Assembly: GCA_964343605.1 (NCBI GenBank)
Contig: CAYFKJ010000003.1
Location: 434,001 to 498,000 of the forward strand
Length of the DNA: 64,000 nucleotides
Direction of reading: 5' to 3'
From: CAYFKJ01 sp964343605
GTDB lineage: Bacteria > Pseudomonadota > Alphaproteobacteria > UBA2966
The notes beneath the pieces were generated by a model. That model did not search any database and had not been told where the DNA came from. It was given only the letters and a program-made list of their open reading frames with translations. Position numbers and translations under genes: made by a program. Positions 32,838 to 41,773 of this stretch are shown piece after piece (position 1 is the stretch's first letter; the number at the start of each line of letters is the position of its first letter).

Positions 32838-34909
32838 GGGCCGGCCGGGGCCGGTCGAACGCGGTTGGGCGGAAACCATACCGTTGCCGTCGTGCCGGTA
32901 CCGGGTTCGCTCTCAAGCGTGAAGCCACCGTTGTGTAATTCCGCCAGCGATATCACCAGCGGCAGTCCAAGCCCGGTTCCCTCCGTCGTTCGCGTCATGG
33001 CGCTTTCGACCTGACCGAATGAAGACAGCGCTTTCGGGATGTCGCTTTCGGAGATACCAATGCCGTCATCGCTTATTGAAAAGGCTAGACTGCCGTCACT
33101 CTGACCAAAACAGGCGAGCGCCACCGTCCCGCCGCTGGGCGTAAACTTTATGGCGTTCGTGAGCAAATTAAGGAGGATTTGCTTCAGCATTCTTTCGTCG
33201 GCAAACAGCAATTTGTCCTGTGAATCGACGGTGGCGTCGAGTCTGAGGCCACTTTCCTCGGCCCGCTCCTTCACCAGCCAGAGCGAAGTGTCGACGATTT
33301 CACCAACGTCGAGTTCGTCTTCTTCCATGTGCGCTTTGCCGGCCTCGATTTTGGATAGATCCAGAATGTCGTTGATGATCGAAAGCAAATGCTCACCGGC
33401 TGCCACGATATCGTGAGCATATTCGACGTATCTGCCCTCGCCTTGCTTCCCTAGGACCTGGCCCTGAATAACCTGGGCAAATCCGATAATGGCGTTCAAA
33501 GGGGTACGCAATTCGTGGCTCATGTTGGCCAGAAACTCGCTTTTTGCCCGATCGGCGAACTCCGCTTTTTCCTTGGCATTGACGACGTCGTTCTCAAGCC
33601 GTTTGCGTTCCGTGATATCCGTCCCGGTGCCGCGAAATCCGCAGAATTTACCCTCGCCGTCGAATATCGGATTTCCGCTAATTCGTGCATAGTGGGCTCT
33701 GCCGTCCTTTGACCGGAAACTGTATTCGAATTCCCGAAACGGACGATGGGCTTCGAGATCGGCCATATGTGCCCGCCATTGCGGATCGTGCCGGTTTGTT
33801 CCCGACAACTCCCAGCGGGTCCGACCGATCAGTTCCTCGTTCTCCAAAGCCATGTTCCCCGTGCATGACGCGAAGCGGAAATGTTCGTCAAGTTCCCAAA
33901 ACCAGTCGGAACCCGATTCGGCGTAATCCCGGAGGCGTTGTTCGCTTTTTATCAGAGCCTCGGCCGTCCTCTTGCGATCGACGATTTCCAAGGCCAAACG
34001 GACGTTGGCCCGCTTCAACTGCCGGATATACAGATAAGACAGGGTGGCGATCAGGAGTACCAGGGCGACTGCCGTTATAACTGCGGCATTCCAAAGTTGC
34101 GATTTCGAGAACATCACGATCCGGCTGCCCTCGGCGCGCGACAACAGCCGATCGAGACGTCCGTTGCTTTTCAGTTCAGCAATGGCCGCATCAAACACCG
34201 CAATCAAATCTGCGTTTCCCTTGCGGAAGCCGAAGCCGGAAGGAATGGCCAAGAGCGTGATGGGCAAGGCCACCACGCCCGAAATGTTCTCGGAATGTAT
34301 GGCGTGCAAACCTGTCCGCCGTGTCGTGATCATGGCGTCAATTTCGGACTGCTGCAGGAGCTTCATCGATTCGCCGGTACCCTTTACCACAACCGGTGTC
34401 GCCAAGGGGTAATGCTTGGCCGCCAGGACCTTCGATGTGCCCTTGCCGAACACGCCGATGCGAACGCCTTTCAGGTTCGGCCATTCCGCCGGATAGCTTT
34501 CCGACTCGCGCGCAAAAACGGTAAATACCAGATTGAAAGTGTGGTCCGAGAAATCGAACTGCTCACGCCGTCCCGGCGTGGCGGCCAAAGGGCCGACCAG
34601 GTCAGCCTCGCCTTCCCGCACCCGCCGCCGGGCTTCACGAAAATCCATCAACTCGATGTCGATGGTTCGGCCGGTTAGAGCGCTGATTTCACTGAGGATA
34701 TCCGCTACAAGCCCAGCAGGTTTATCCTCCTCCAGGAAGAGGTATGGCCGGGCGCCGTCGGGACCGACCATTTTGAGGGTACGGTCGTGCGTTTGGGCTG
34801 CCGCATTGATGGCCCAAACGGAGGTCAACAGAACGCTCAAGGAAAGTCGGGGCAGTCTCAAATAACTGGTCGCGACTCCGAGAAACCGATTTACCCGGGG
34901 GGAAGGCAT
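32834..34909 (-). CDS. Sensor histidine kinase with periplasmic solute-binding domain
   Basis: The 691-residue protein starts at MPSPRVNRFLGVATSY. After a signal-like segment a bacterial family-3 solute-binding domain follows (about 45-290: LKMVGPDGARPYLFLEEDKPAGLVADIL, FDFSDHTFNLVFTVFARE, EIDAMITTRRTGLHAI). Then come a transmembrane helix (AAVITAVALVLLIATLSYLYI), one PAS domain ending GTGTDITERKRLENDV, HisKA (MSHELRTPLNAIIGF) and HATPase (NAIKFT, DGIGISESD, GTGLGLPLVIS). It should sense a small ligand in the periplasm. There is no response regulator next to it, so its partner is encoded elsewhere. Confidence 0.92.
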   Translation of the reverse strand: MPSPRVNRFLGVATSYLRLPRLSLSVLLTSVWAINAAAQTHDRTLKMVGPDGARPYLFLEEDKPAGLVADILSEISALTGRTIDIELMDFREARRRVREGEADLVGPLAATPGRREQFDFSDHTFNLVFTVFARESESYPAEWPNLKGVRIGVFGKGTSKVLAAKHYPLATPVVVKGTGESMKLLQQSEIDAMITTRRTGLHAIHSENISGVVALPITLLAIPSGFGFRKGNADLIAVFDAAIAELKSNGRLDRLLSRAEGSRIVMFSKSQLWNAAVITAVALVLLIATLSYLYIRQLKRANVRLALEIVDRKRTAEALIKSEQRLRDYAESGSDWFWELDEHFRFASCTGNMALENEELIGRTRWELSGTNRHDPQWRAHMADLEAHRPFREFEYSFRSKDGRAHYARISGNPIFDGEGKFCGFRGTGTDITERKRLENDVVNAKEKAEFADRAKSEFLANMSHELRTPLNAIIGFAQVIQGQVLGKQGEGRYVEYAHDIVAAGEHLLSIINDILDLSKIEAGKAHMEEDELDVGEIVDTSLWLVKERAEESGLRLDATVDSQDKLLFADERMLKQILLNLLTNAIKFTPSGGTVALACFGQSDGSLAFSISDDGIGISESDIPKALSSFGQVESAMTRTTEGTGLGLPLVISLAELHNGGFTLESEPGTGTTATVWFPPNRVRPAPAGP

Positions 34910-35063
34910 GCATTTGTATTTATTCCAATTTGCCCCGGCGGCGAACAAAAATCTCGCCGTTTCGCTGACTTGGGATTTGTTTCCTACGTCAGCCTGGGAA
35001 TTAGCCGGCAAAGAGTCAGGGGTAGACTATTTCGGAGGGTCGGCCGCCTATTGCGAAGGTGAA

Positions 35064-36065
35064 CTAGCCCGGCTGCCGCTGGGGCGATTTGGAAACAACT
35101 CTGATTTCCCTGGGGCCGCTTGATCCAGCCGTTAAATATTTAATTGGATCAACAGCTTGTGACCCTTTTCTAATCTCAAAATGCACCTGTGGACGGGTGA
35201 CGCTGCCGCTTGACCCGGCCCGTCCGATCATCTGGCCCCGTTTGACGGTATCGCCGCGTTTGACGAGGATCCGGTCGGCGTGGGCGTAGGCCGTCATCCA
35301 GCCGCCCCGGTGGCGGATGAGCACGAGGTTGCCGAAGCCCCGCAGCTCATTGCCCGCATAGGCTACGACGCCGTTCTCCGCGGCCTTCATCGGTGTGCCC
35401 TTCTTGGCCAGAATATTGATGCCGTCGTTATAAAGCCCGCCGGCCTTGGCGCCGAAGCTGGAGAGGATCGGGCCCTTCACCGGCCAGGCGAACCGGCCGT
35501 CCGATCGCGGCGGTATCGCCTTGACGACTGCCCGCTTTTTCCGGGGCGGCGCGGCCTTATTCTTTGGCAGCGGCGGCGATTTTGAACTTGATTTCGGTTT
35601 GGCGGATTTTTTTGGCGCGACAGCCGCCACCTGCGTTCCGCCGGGCAGCCGAAGCTGCTGTCCCACCCGGATCGTATAAGGCGGCTTCAGGCGGTTGGCC
35701 CGCATCAGACTGGCCATATCGACGCCGTAGCGCCGCGAAATGCCGTAGACCGTGTCGCCGCCGACCACCACATGGTGGTTGGGCACCGGCAGTTTCAGGC
35801 GCTGTCCGACGCGCAGGATGAACGGGGGCTTGAGCCCGTTGGCGGAAATCAGCGCGCGAACCGAAATACCGTGCCGCTTGGCCGTGGCATACAGGTTCTC
35901 ACCGGCCTGAACGACGGCGGTGCGGGGCGGCGTCACCTGGTTGGCCGCCATGTTGCCGGCCGCCCCCTTGTCCTCCACAGGCGCGGGAACCGAGCGCGTA
36001 CAAGCCGCCAGCGCACAAACCACCAGCGCCGCGGCGATACCCTTTATCCACCGTCCCGATCTCAT
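35064..36065 (-). CDS. nlpD: NlpD-like LysM/M23 lipoprotein with degenerate catalytic site
   Basis: The 333-residue protein starts at MRSGRWIKGIAAALVVCALAAC, a lipoprotein signal with Cys22. It has two LysM domains (about 49-93 and 98-141, peptidoglycan binding), a Lys/Pro-rich linker, and a LytM/M23 domain (about 195-300). The active-site residues are mostly replaced: the HxxxD motif reads NDGIN (213-217) and the HxH motif reads QVH (293-295), while H262 in AYAH remains. It is thus probably a non-catalytic amidase activator, as E. coli NlpD is. It follows surE and pcm, the classic NlpD neighbourhood. Confidence 0.9.
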   Translation of the reverse strand: MRSGRWIKGIAAALVVCALAACTRSVPAPVEDKGAAGNMAANQVTPPRTAVVQAGENLYATAKRHGISVRALISANGLKPPFILRVGQRLKLPVPNHHVVVGGDTVYGISRRYGVDMASLMRANRLKPPYTIRVGQQLRLPGGTQVAAVAPKKSAKPKSSSKSPPLPKNKAAPPRKKRAVVKAIPPRSDGRFAWPVKGPILSSFGAKAGGLYNDGINILAKKGTPMKAAENGVVAYAGNELRGFGNLVLIRHRGGWMTAYAHADRILVKRGDTVKRGQMIGRAGSSGSVTRPQVHFEIRKGSQAVDPIKYLTAGSSGPREIRVVSKSPQRQPG

Positions 36066-36106
36066 CACCGTCAGTTTAGTGCATTTGCAGGCGAAAAAAG
36101 AAGTCG

Positions 36107-36748
36107 TCAGTTCTCCGACGGCAAGCCGTCCACCAACGGCACGAATCGCACCATCAGAAGGCGTTCTTCCTCGAAGCCCTCCTCGGTACGGGTGATGCGG
36201 AAGATTTCCTGGCCCATGACCTGGTAGCCCACCGGCAGGACCATGATGCCGCCGACGCTGAGTTGCTCCTTCAGGGTCTCCGGCACCTGCTCCGCCGCCG
36301 CCGTCACCATGATGCGCTCGAACGGCGCCTGTTCGGGCCAGCCCTTCACGCCGTCGCCGTGGCGCGTGACGATATTGTGGAGCCCGAGCTGTTTGAACCG
36401 CAACTCCGCAACTTGCAGCAGCGAGCGGTAGCGCTCCACGGTGTAGACGCGGCGGCACAGCTTCGAAAGGACCGCAGCCTGATATCCCGAGCCCGTGCCG
36501 ATCTCCAGAACCCGCTGGCGTTCGCCCAGTTTCAGGGCTTCGGTCATGAAGGCGACGACGTAGGGCTGGCTGATGGTCTGGCCCTGGGCGATGGGCAACG
36601 CGGTATTTTCGTAAGCCTGGTCGGCAAAAGCGGGCAGCACGAACTCCTCGCGGGGAATGCGTTCGATCACCGAGAGAATTTCCGTATCGCTGATGCCCTG
36701 CTGGCGCAGTTCCATGATCAGGCGGATGACGCGCGGATCCTCGTTCAC
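36107..36748 (-). CDS. pcm: Protein-L-isoaspartate O-methyltransferase
   Basis: Pcm methylates isoaspartyl residues in aged proteins using S-adenosylmethionine, starting their repair. The 213-residue protein shows the family core: IAQGQTISQPYVVAFMTEAL, RVLEIGTGSGYQAAVLSKL (SAM-binding loop), VYTVERY, HGDGVKGWPEQAPFERIMVTAAAEQVP and the closing LPVG. It lies seven bases downstream of surE in the surE-pcm-nlpD operon. Confidence 0.96.
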   Translation of the reverse strand: MNEDPRVIRLIMELRQQGISDTEILSVIERIPREEFVLPAFADQAYENTALPIAQGQTISQPYVVAFMTEALKLGERQRVLEIGTGSGYQAAVLSKLCRRVYTVERYRSLLQVAELRFKQLGLHNIVTRHGDGVKGWPEQAPFERIMVTAAAEQVPETLKEQLSVGGIMVLPVGYQVMGQEIFRITRTEEGFEEERLLMVRFVPLVDGLPSEN

Positions 36749-36755
36749 CCGGCTG

Positions 36756-37562
36756 TCACTCCAGTATCTTGGCGAGGTTCCGCCGGGTCGCCTGGTGCGT
36801 AAAGTTCAGCCTTAAGGGTGTCACGGATATCCCGCCGTCGCGGACAACGCCGAGATCGGTCTTGGGATCCGGTTCGCCATGCAGGGGACGCACGCCGATC
36901 CAGTAATACGGCATGCCGCGCGCGTCGATGCGCTCATCCATCTGGAGATCGCGGAGATTGCGCTTGCCATGCGGGCAGACCCGCACGCCCTTGACCGATT
37001 CGGCGACGACGTCGGGGAAGTTGATGTTGATCATGACGTCCTTGGGAAAGCCTTCCGTCACGATCTTGCGCACCAGTTCCGGCGCGTGTTTCTCCGCCGT
37101 CGCCCATTTGATGGGATGGGGCCGGAGATAGGCCTGACTCAAGGCAATGGAGGGAATGCCGGCGATGCAGCCCTCCATGGCGGCTGCCACCGTGCCGGAA
37201 TACGGCAGATCCTCACCCAGATTGGCGCCGCGGTTGACGCCGGAAAGCAGGAGGTCGGGCTTCTTGGTGTCCTTGAAAATGTGATTGACCGCCATGATGA
37301 CGCTGTCCGTGGGCGTGCCCTGGACGGCGAAGCGGCGCTTGGACAATTGGTGCAGCCGCAGCGGATCATGCAGTGAGAGCGAGTGCGAGGCGCCGCTCTG
37401 TTCCGAAGCCGGCGCCACCACCCAGACGTCGTCGCTGATGGTCTTGGCGACACGCTCCAGCACCTTCATGCCGGGGGCGTTGACGCCGTCGTCGTTGGAG
37501 AGGACGACGCGCAGGCCGGGTATGGGTTTGGCGGCGCCCTTCTTCGACTTTGCCTTAGCCAT
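36756..37562 (-). CDS. surE: 5'/3'-nucleotidase SurE
   Basis: SurE is a metal-dependent survival nucleotidase. The 268-residue protein has the N-terminal LSNDDGVNAPGM metal site, WVVAPASEQSGASHSLSL, GTPTDSV and LLSGVNRGANLG, all conserved. The start at 37562 overlaps the end of serS by eight bases; a start at the conserved Leu-rich strand is slightly downstream, and the basic N-terminal extension (MAKAKSKKGAAKP) is longer than usual. Confidence 0.95.
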   Translation of the reverse strand: MAKAKSKKGAAKPIPGLRVVLSNDDGVNAPGMKVLERVAKTISDDVWVVAPASEQSGASHSLSLHDPLRLHQLSKRRFAVQGTPTDSVIMAVNHIFKDTKKPDLLLSGVNRGANLGEDLPYSGTVAAAMEGCIAGIPSIALSQAYLRPHPIKWATAEKHAPELVRKIVTEGFPKDVMININFPDVVAESVKGVRVCPHGKRNLRDLQMDERIDARGMPYYWIGVRPLHGEPDPKTDLGVVRDGGISVTPLRLNFTHQATRRNLAKILE

Positions 37563-38838
37563 TGGCGCTGATCACTTCCAGCCCGCCCATATAGGGGCGC
37601 AGGGCCTCCGGTACGACGACGGAGCCGTCTGCCTGCTGGTAGTTCTCCAGGATGGCGACGAGGGTGCGGCCGACGGCCAATCCCGAACCGTTGAGGGTGT
37701 GGACGAAGCGCGTCCCTTTCTCCCCTTCGGCCTTGAAGCGGGCCTTCATGCGCCGGGCCTGGAAATCGCCGCAGTTGGAGCACGAGGAGATTTCCCGATA
37801 GGCCTGCTGGCCGGGCAGCCAGACTTCGATGTCGTGGGTTTTACGCGCACCGAAGCCCATATCGCCGGTGCAGAGCACGACGACGCGGTAAGGCAGTTCG
37901 AGACGCTTCAGCACCTCCTCGGCGCAGCCCGTCATGCGTTCCAGTTCGTCGTTTGAATTTTCCGGTTTGGAGATCACCACCATTTCCACCTTGGTGAACT
38001 GGTGCTGGCGGATCATGCCGCGGGTGTCCTTACCGGCCGCCCCCGCCTCCGAGCGGAAGCACCACGTCATGGCCGTGTAGCGGCGCGGCAGATAGTCCTC
38101 GTCGATGATGCGTTCGCGAACCAGGTTGGTGAGCGGCACCTCGGCCGTCGGGATCAGCCAATAATCGTCATCGGTATGGAATTGGTCCTCGGCGAACTTC
38201 GGCAACTGACCGGTCCCATAAAGCGCTTCGCTGCGCACCAGTGCCGGCGGATTGACCTCAACAAAGCCGTGCTCGGTGGTGTGCAGGTCCAGCATGAAGG
38301 CGGCCAGAGCGCGTTCCATGCGGGCCAGGGCGCCGGACAGCACGACGAAACGCGCACCGGACATGCGGGCGGCGACTTCGAAATCCATCTGACCCAGGTC
38401 CTCGCCGATCTCAAAGTGCTGCTTCGGTTCAAAATCGAAGGTGCCGGGCTCGAGATGCTTGCGGATTTCCAGGTTGTCGTTTTCGTCCTCACCCTCCGGC
38501 ACGTCGTCGAACGGCAGGTTGGGCAGGCCGGAAAGAAACTCGTCCAGTTGTTCAGCCAGCCCGCGCTCTTCGTCCTCGCCGGATTTGATCTTTTCCTTGA
38601 AATCAGCGACTTCGTCGATCAGGGCCTGTGCGCCCGCATCATCGCCTTGGGCTTTCGCCGCACCGATGGCCTTCGAGGCGTCGTTGCGTTTGGTTTGGGC
38701 ATCCTGCAGGGCCGTCTGAACGGCCCGGCGCTGTGTATCGAGATCGAGGATTTTCGCGGCGTGCGGCTCCAATCCCCGTTTCGCCAGTCCGGCGTCGAAT
38801 TCCTCCGGATTGTCCCGGATCCATTTCAGATCATGCAT
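37555..38838 (-). CDS. serS: Seryl-tRNA synthetase
   Basis: The 427-residue class II synthetase starts at MHDLKWIRDNPEEFDAGLAKRG with the tRNA-binding coiled-coil arm, then motif 2 around FRSEAGAAGKDTRGMIRQHQF (in two parts) and motif 3 NGSGLAVGRTLVAILENYQ. It charges tRNA-Ser and tRNA-Sec. Its start overlaps the end of tatC by eight bases, so translation is probably coupled within tatABC-serS-surE-pcm-nlpD. Confidence 0.97.
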   Translation of the reverse strand: MHDLKWIRDNPEEFDAGLAKRGLEPHAAKILDLDTQRRAVQTALQDAQTKRNDASKAIGAAKAQGDDAGAQALIDEVADFKEKIKSGEDEERGLAEQLDEFLSGLPNLPFDDVPEGEDENDNLEIRKHLEPGTFDFEPKQHFEIGEDLGQMDFEVAARMSGARFVVLSGALARMERALAAFMLDLHTTEHGFVEVNPPALVRSEALYGTGQLPKFAEDQFHTDDDYWLIPTAEVPLTNLVRERIIDEDYLPRRYTAMTWCFRSEAGAAGKDTRGMIRQHQFTKVEMVVISKPENSNDELERMTGCAEEVLKRLELPYRVVVLCTGDMGFGARKTHDIEVWLPGQQAYREISSCSNCGDFQARRMKARFKAEGEKGTRFVHTLNGSGLAVGRTLVAILENYQQADGSVVVPEALRPYMGGLEVISANG

Positions 38839-39682
38839 CGGCTTTCTGGTCCCCGGCCTTTTCGGCTTCTTCGTCCTCGTCTTCGTCTTCTTCTTCCTCG
38901 TCGCCGCGTTTCTTCTCAACCATGCGGGCCGAAATGATCGAAATCTCGTAAAGCAGGATGATCGGAATGGCGAGGCTGATTTGGCTCAGCGGATCGGGCG
39001 GCGTCAGGATGGCCGCCGCGACGAAAGCCAGCACGATGGCGTAGCGGCGTTTCTTCTTGAGGCCCTTGGACGACGCCATGCCGACCTTGGCCAGCAGCGT
39101 GATCAGCACCGGCAGCTCGAAACTGATGCCGAAGGCGAAAATCAGTCGCATGGAGAGCGAGAGGTATTCGCCGACTTTGGGCAGCATTTCGATGGGCAGT
39201 TCGCCCGCTGCGCCGATGGACTGGAAGCTGGCGAAGAACTGCCAGGCGACCGGCATCACCATGTAATAGACCATCGAGGCGCCCAGCAGGAACAGGATCG
39301 GCGTCACCACCAGGAACGGTAGGAAGGCGGCTTTTTCATCCTTGTAGAGGCCCGGCGCCACGAACATCCAGATCTGGCCGGCCACAACTGGAAAAGAAAA
39401 GAACGCGGCGGTGAAGAAGGCCACCTTGATGTTGGTGAAGAACTTCTCGTGCAGCGCCGTGTAGATCATGCGCCGGTTTTCCTCACCCTCCCAAATGCCC
39501 GCCAGGGGGGCTGCGAGAAAATCGAAAATGGGATTGGCGAAGTAGAAGCAGACGAGGAAGGTGATGATGAACCCGATCACGGCGTACATCAGCCGCGTGC
39601 GCAGCTCGATCAGATGATCGAGCAGCGGCATCTTGCTTTCCTCTTCGACTTCGAGGTTCGGGTCTATGGAGTTCTCGTTCAT
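38831..39682 (-). CDS. tatC: Twin-arginine translocase subunit TatC
   Basis: TatC is the signal-peptide receptor of the Tat pathway. The 283-residue protein has six membrane helices and the family motifs LLDHLIELRTRLMYAVIGF near the N-terminus, FWMFVAPGLYKDEKAA-like periplasmic loop (IWMFVAPGLYKDEKAAFLPF) and FELPVLITLLAKVG. The C-terminus is an acidic/basic charged tail with a run of Glu and Asp. It follows tatB by 29 bases. Confidence 0.97.
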   Translation of the reverse strand: MNENSIDPNLEVEEESKMPLLDHLIELRTRLMYAVIGFIITFLVCFYFANPIFDFLAAPLAGIWEGEENRRMIYTALHEKFFTNIKVAFFTAAFFSFPVVAGQIWMFVAPGLYKDEKAAFLPFLVVTPILFLLGASMVYYMVMPVAWQFFASFQSIGAAGELPIEMLPKVGEYLSLSMRLIFAFGISFELPVLITLLAKVGMASSKGLKKKRRYAIVLAFVAAAILTPPDPLSQISLAIPIILLYEISIISARMVEKKRGDEEEEDEDEDEEAEKAGDQKADA

Positions 39683-39711
39683 GGGGCTGCGGACGATCGG
39701 CGGGAACGCGA

Positions 39712-40143
39712 TCAGGTGTTGTCTTTGACGGCGGGTTCGGCCGGTGCGTCGGCCGCCGTCTCGACGGTTTCCTCGCTGACGCGGGCGTCAATGCCCATGT
39801 CGCCGGCGATTTCAGGCTTTTCGCTGGAAAAGTCGTCCTCGATGTCCGGCATTTCGAAATCGAGCGCACCCTCCGCCGTGCCGGTCGGATCGAGCGCTTC
39901 CTCCATATCGCGGGCAAAGTCGAGGTCGCCGTCGGCGGTCTTGGTGACCTGATCCTTGAGCTTGTCGAGTTCAGCCTCGCGCACCATGTCGTCTACGCCG
40001 GATTGAAAATCGCTGGCCAGCGAGCGTGCCTTCTTGACCCACGCCATGACGTTGCGCAGGACATAAGGAATTTCCTTCGGCCCGACGACCAGAAGCGTCA
40101 CGACGCCGATAAAGAAAATTTCCGTCCAACCGATGTCAAACAT
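39712..40143 (-). CDS. tatB: Twin-arginine translocase subunit TatB
   Basis: The 143-residue protein begins with the TatB membrane helix and hinge (MFDIGWTEIFFIGVVTLLVVGPKE), then an amphipathic helix (VLRNVMAWVKKARSLASDF) and a long acidic, Ala/Glu-rich tail. TatB binds TatC to form the receptor complex. The EIFFIGVVTLLVVGPKE segment with the Glu-8 equivalent is diagnostic. Confidence 0.95.
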   Translation of the reverse strand: MFDIGWTEIFFIGVVTLLVVGPKEIPYVLRNVMAWVKKARSLASDFQSGVDDMVREAELDKLKDQVTKTADGDLDFARDMEEALDPTGTAEGALDFEMPDIEDDFSSEKPEIAGDMGIDARVSEETVETAADAPAEPAVKDNT

Positions 40144-40224
40144 CGTGGCGGTACCATCCCGGTTAGTGGTGAGCCCGATTAGGGGTTGAGAGACTGATTG
40201 GCGCGGCTGTGGCCGGCTATCCGG

Positions 40225-40452
40225 TCAGCTCTTGGCGGCTTCGTCTTTTTCCGCCTGATCGCTTTCGATCGACTTGTTCGGGTTGGAGCCGCTGTCGGCA
40301 ACCTCTTCGTCGCCGTCCTTAATGCCCTTCTTAAAGGCTTTCATGCCCTTGCCGAAGTCGCCCATCATGCGGCTGATCTTGCCGCCACCGCCGAACAACA
40401 CCAGAACGACGACCAGGACGATGAGCCAGTGCCAGATACTGAAAGCACCCAT
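40225..40452 (-). CDS. tatA: Twin-arginine translocase subunit TatA
   Basis: The 75-residue pore-forming subunit has a short membrane helix (WHWLIVLVVVLVLFGGG), the FGGGG-K hinge and an amphipathic helix (GKGMKAFKKGIKD) followed by an acidic tail. It heads the tatABC-serS-surE-pcm-nlpD operon. Upstream, 40453-40663 is gene-free and must contain the operon promoter; I found no convincing promoter match there. In most alphaproteobacteria scpB lies immediately upstream, but here an island intervenes. Confidence 0.95.
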   Translation of the reverse strand: MGAFSIWHWLIVLVVVLVLFGGGGKISRMMGDFGKGMKAFKKGIKDGDEEVADSGSNPNKSIESDQAEKDEAAKS

Positions 40453-40663
40453 TTTGCTTATTCCTCAATAGTTTACGGCCAGTCCGGCAGTCCCGGGGCC
40501 ATGGATTCGGCGGATAATCGCAGAATCGCCCGCCCGAAGCAACGACGTATCCCGACGATGACAATTTGACGCAACTCAAGCCGGAAAGCCGTAACCATGG
40601 CGGTTTTTCCATCCGGAGCACCAAACATAGTCACCGCGTCGGCGAAATACAATTGGGGGTGCA

Positions 40664-41725
40664 TCAGTTCCCGCCCTCACATTCCGATGTCCGCTCAGGA
40701 TGAAGCGCAATTTTTTCGATAAACCTATCCGGCCGCCCGCTCAGAGAGTTGTTGAGCAGCGTCCGGTTAGCATCTGTCGTATAGTCGACAAATTCCGATT
40801 GGACGAACCCTGATCCCGGCGCCATCAGATCGAGCATCTGCACCGGTGAGGCGCATGAAAAATCGAAATCCGTGGATGAAACACGCCTTTTATTCGGATT
40901 CGTATCGGTCTTGAAATGCACCTCGCCCGCGCCGAGGTCGTAAACGATGCTCCAACGCGTGCTGCCCTGACTGACTTCGCCGAGAATTCCGAAACCGCGG
41001 GTAACGGGATCTCCGGCTGCTGACGACAATAGGGCGCCACGCACAAAGCGATCCAGCGAGCCAAATCCAGGCATCGGCCCCTGGGTCCTGGCTTCTTCGG
41101 CTGGCAGCACGCCGGTTTTCTTGAACGTCTTGAGCGCCGTGAGCGAGTGTGCGTAGGTCGAATTGGCCAAAGCCTTCACCGGCATTTCGTCACCACGATG
41201 AATAACCAGCTCGCCTTCAAGAAATTCAATGACCGCCGCATCACCGCTGGAATCGGCGAAAAGATAATGGATCGGTGTGGTACTTACGGTTCGAAATTGC
41301 GCCGCAGACGAGACGACTTCGGCGACGGAGGCATTTGTGTCGAGGTGGTACTGAATCCATTCCAGGATGCCGACCACCGGTCGATCGTCATCCGGCGGGT
41401 ATTCGGTTCCGTTCAACCACATCAGCGAGACCATCAACCCGGCTTCGTTCATGCCCGTCGTCGGGTTGTCGCGGCCGAATTGGTTGAAGGTAATGCTGCC
41501 GTACTTGGCGGTCCACGTGGCGGCGCCAGATCCCATCCAGCTTTTTTTGGCCGTCCCCTTCTTGTTGACCAGAACGAATCCTTCGCTGGAGTAGAAGTCG
41601 TAGTTGTACGCGACGACCGCCCGGCCCTCCTCAAAAAGGCAAACCGTCGTGCAGGCGGCTGCGGGCGCGCTGCCCAGCACCCCAGACCCATATACCGCAA
41701 TGATCGCCGCGATACGACGGAACAT
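40664..41725 (-). CDS. Exported linear amide C-N hydrolase (choloylglycine hydrolase/penicillin V acylase family)
   Basis: The 353-residue protein starts at MFRRIAAIIAVYGSGVLGSA. The signal peptide should end at PAAA, exposing Cys25 (CTTVCLFEEG) as the N-terminal nucleophile of an Ntn hydrolase. Family landmarks follow: VAYNYDF, MNEAGLMVSLMWL, YHLDTNASVAEV, IHYLFADSSGDAAVIEF and ANSTYAHSL. Relatives hydrolyse amide bonds in conjugated bile acids, penicillin V and N-acyl homoserine lactones; the substrate here is unknown. A lipoprotein reading of PAAAC is less likely because the -3 residue is Ala. It is the first gene of the island beyond tatA. Confidence 0.85.
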   Translation of the reverse strand: MFRRIAAIIAVYGSGVLGSAPAAACTTVCLFEEGRAVVAYNYDFYSSEGFVLVNKKGTAKKSWMGSGAATWTAKYGSITFNQFGRDNPTTGMNEAGLMVSLMWLNGTEYPPDDDRPVVGILEWIQYHLDTNASVAEVVSSAAQFRTVSTTPIHYLFADSSGDAAVIEFLEGELVIHRGDEMPVKALANSTYAHSLTALKTFKKTGVLPAEEARTQGPMPGFGSLDRFVRGALLSSAAGDPVTRGFGILGEVSQGSTRWSIVYDLGAGEVHFKTDTNPNKRRVSSTDFDFSCASPVQMLDLMAPGSGFVQSEFVDYTTDANRTLLNNSLSGRPDRFIEKIALHPERTSECEGGN

Positions 41726-41773
41726 GGCGTTTACCCTCCTCTGCCTCAAGAAACCCGCGCCTTCCCGTAGCCG

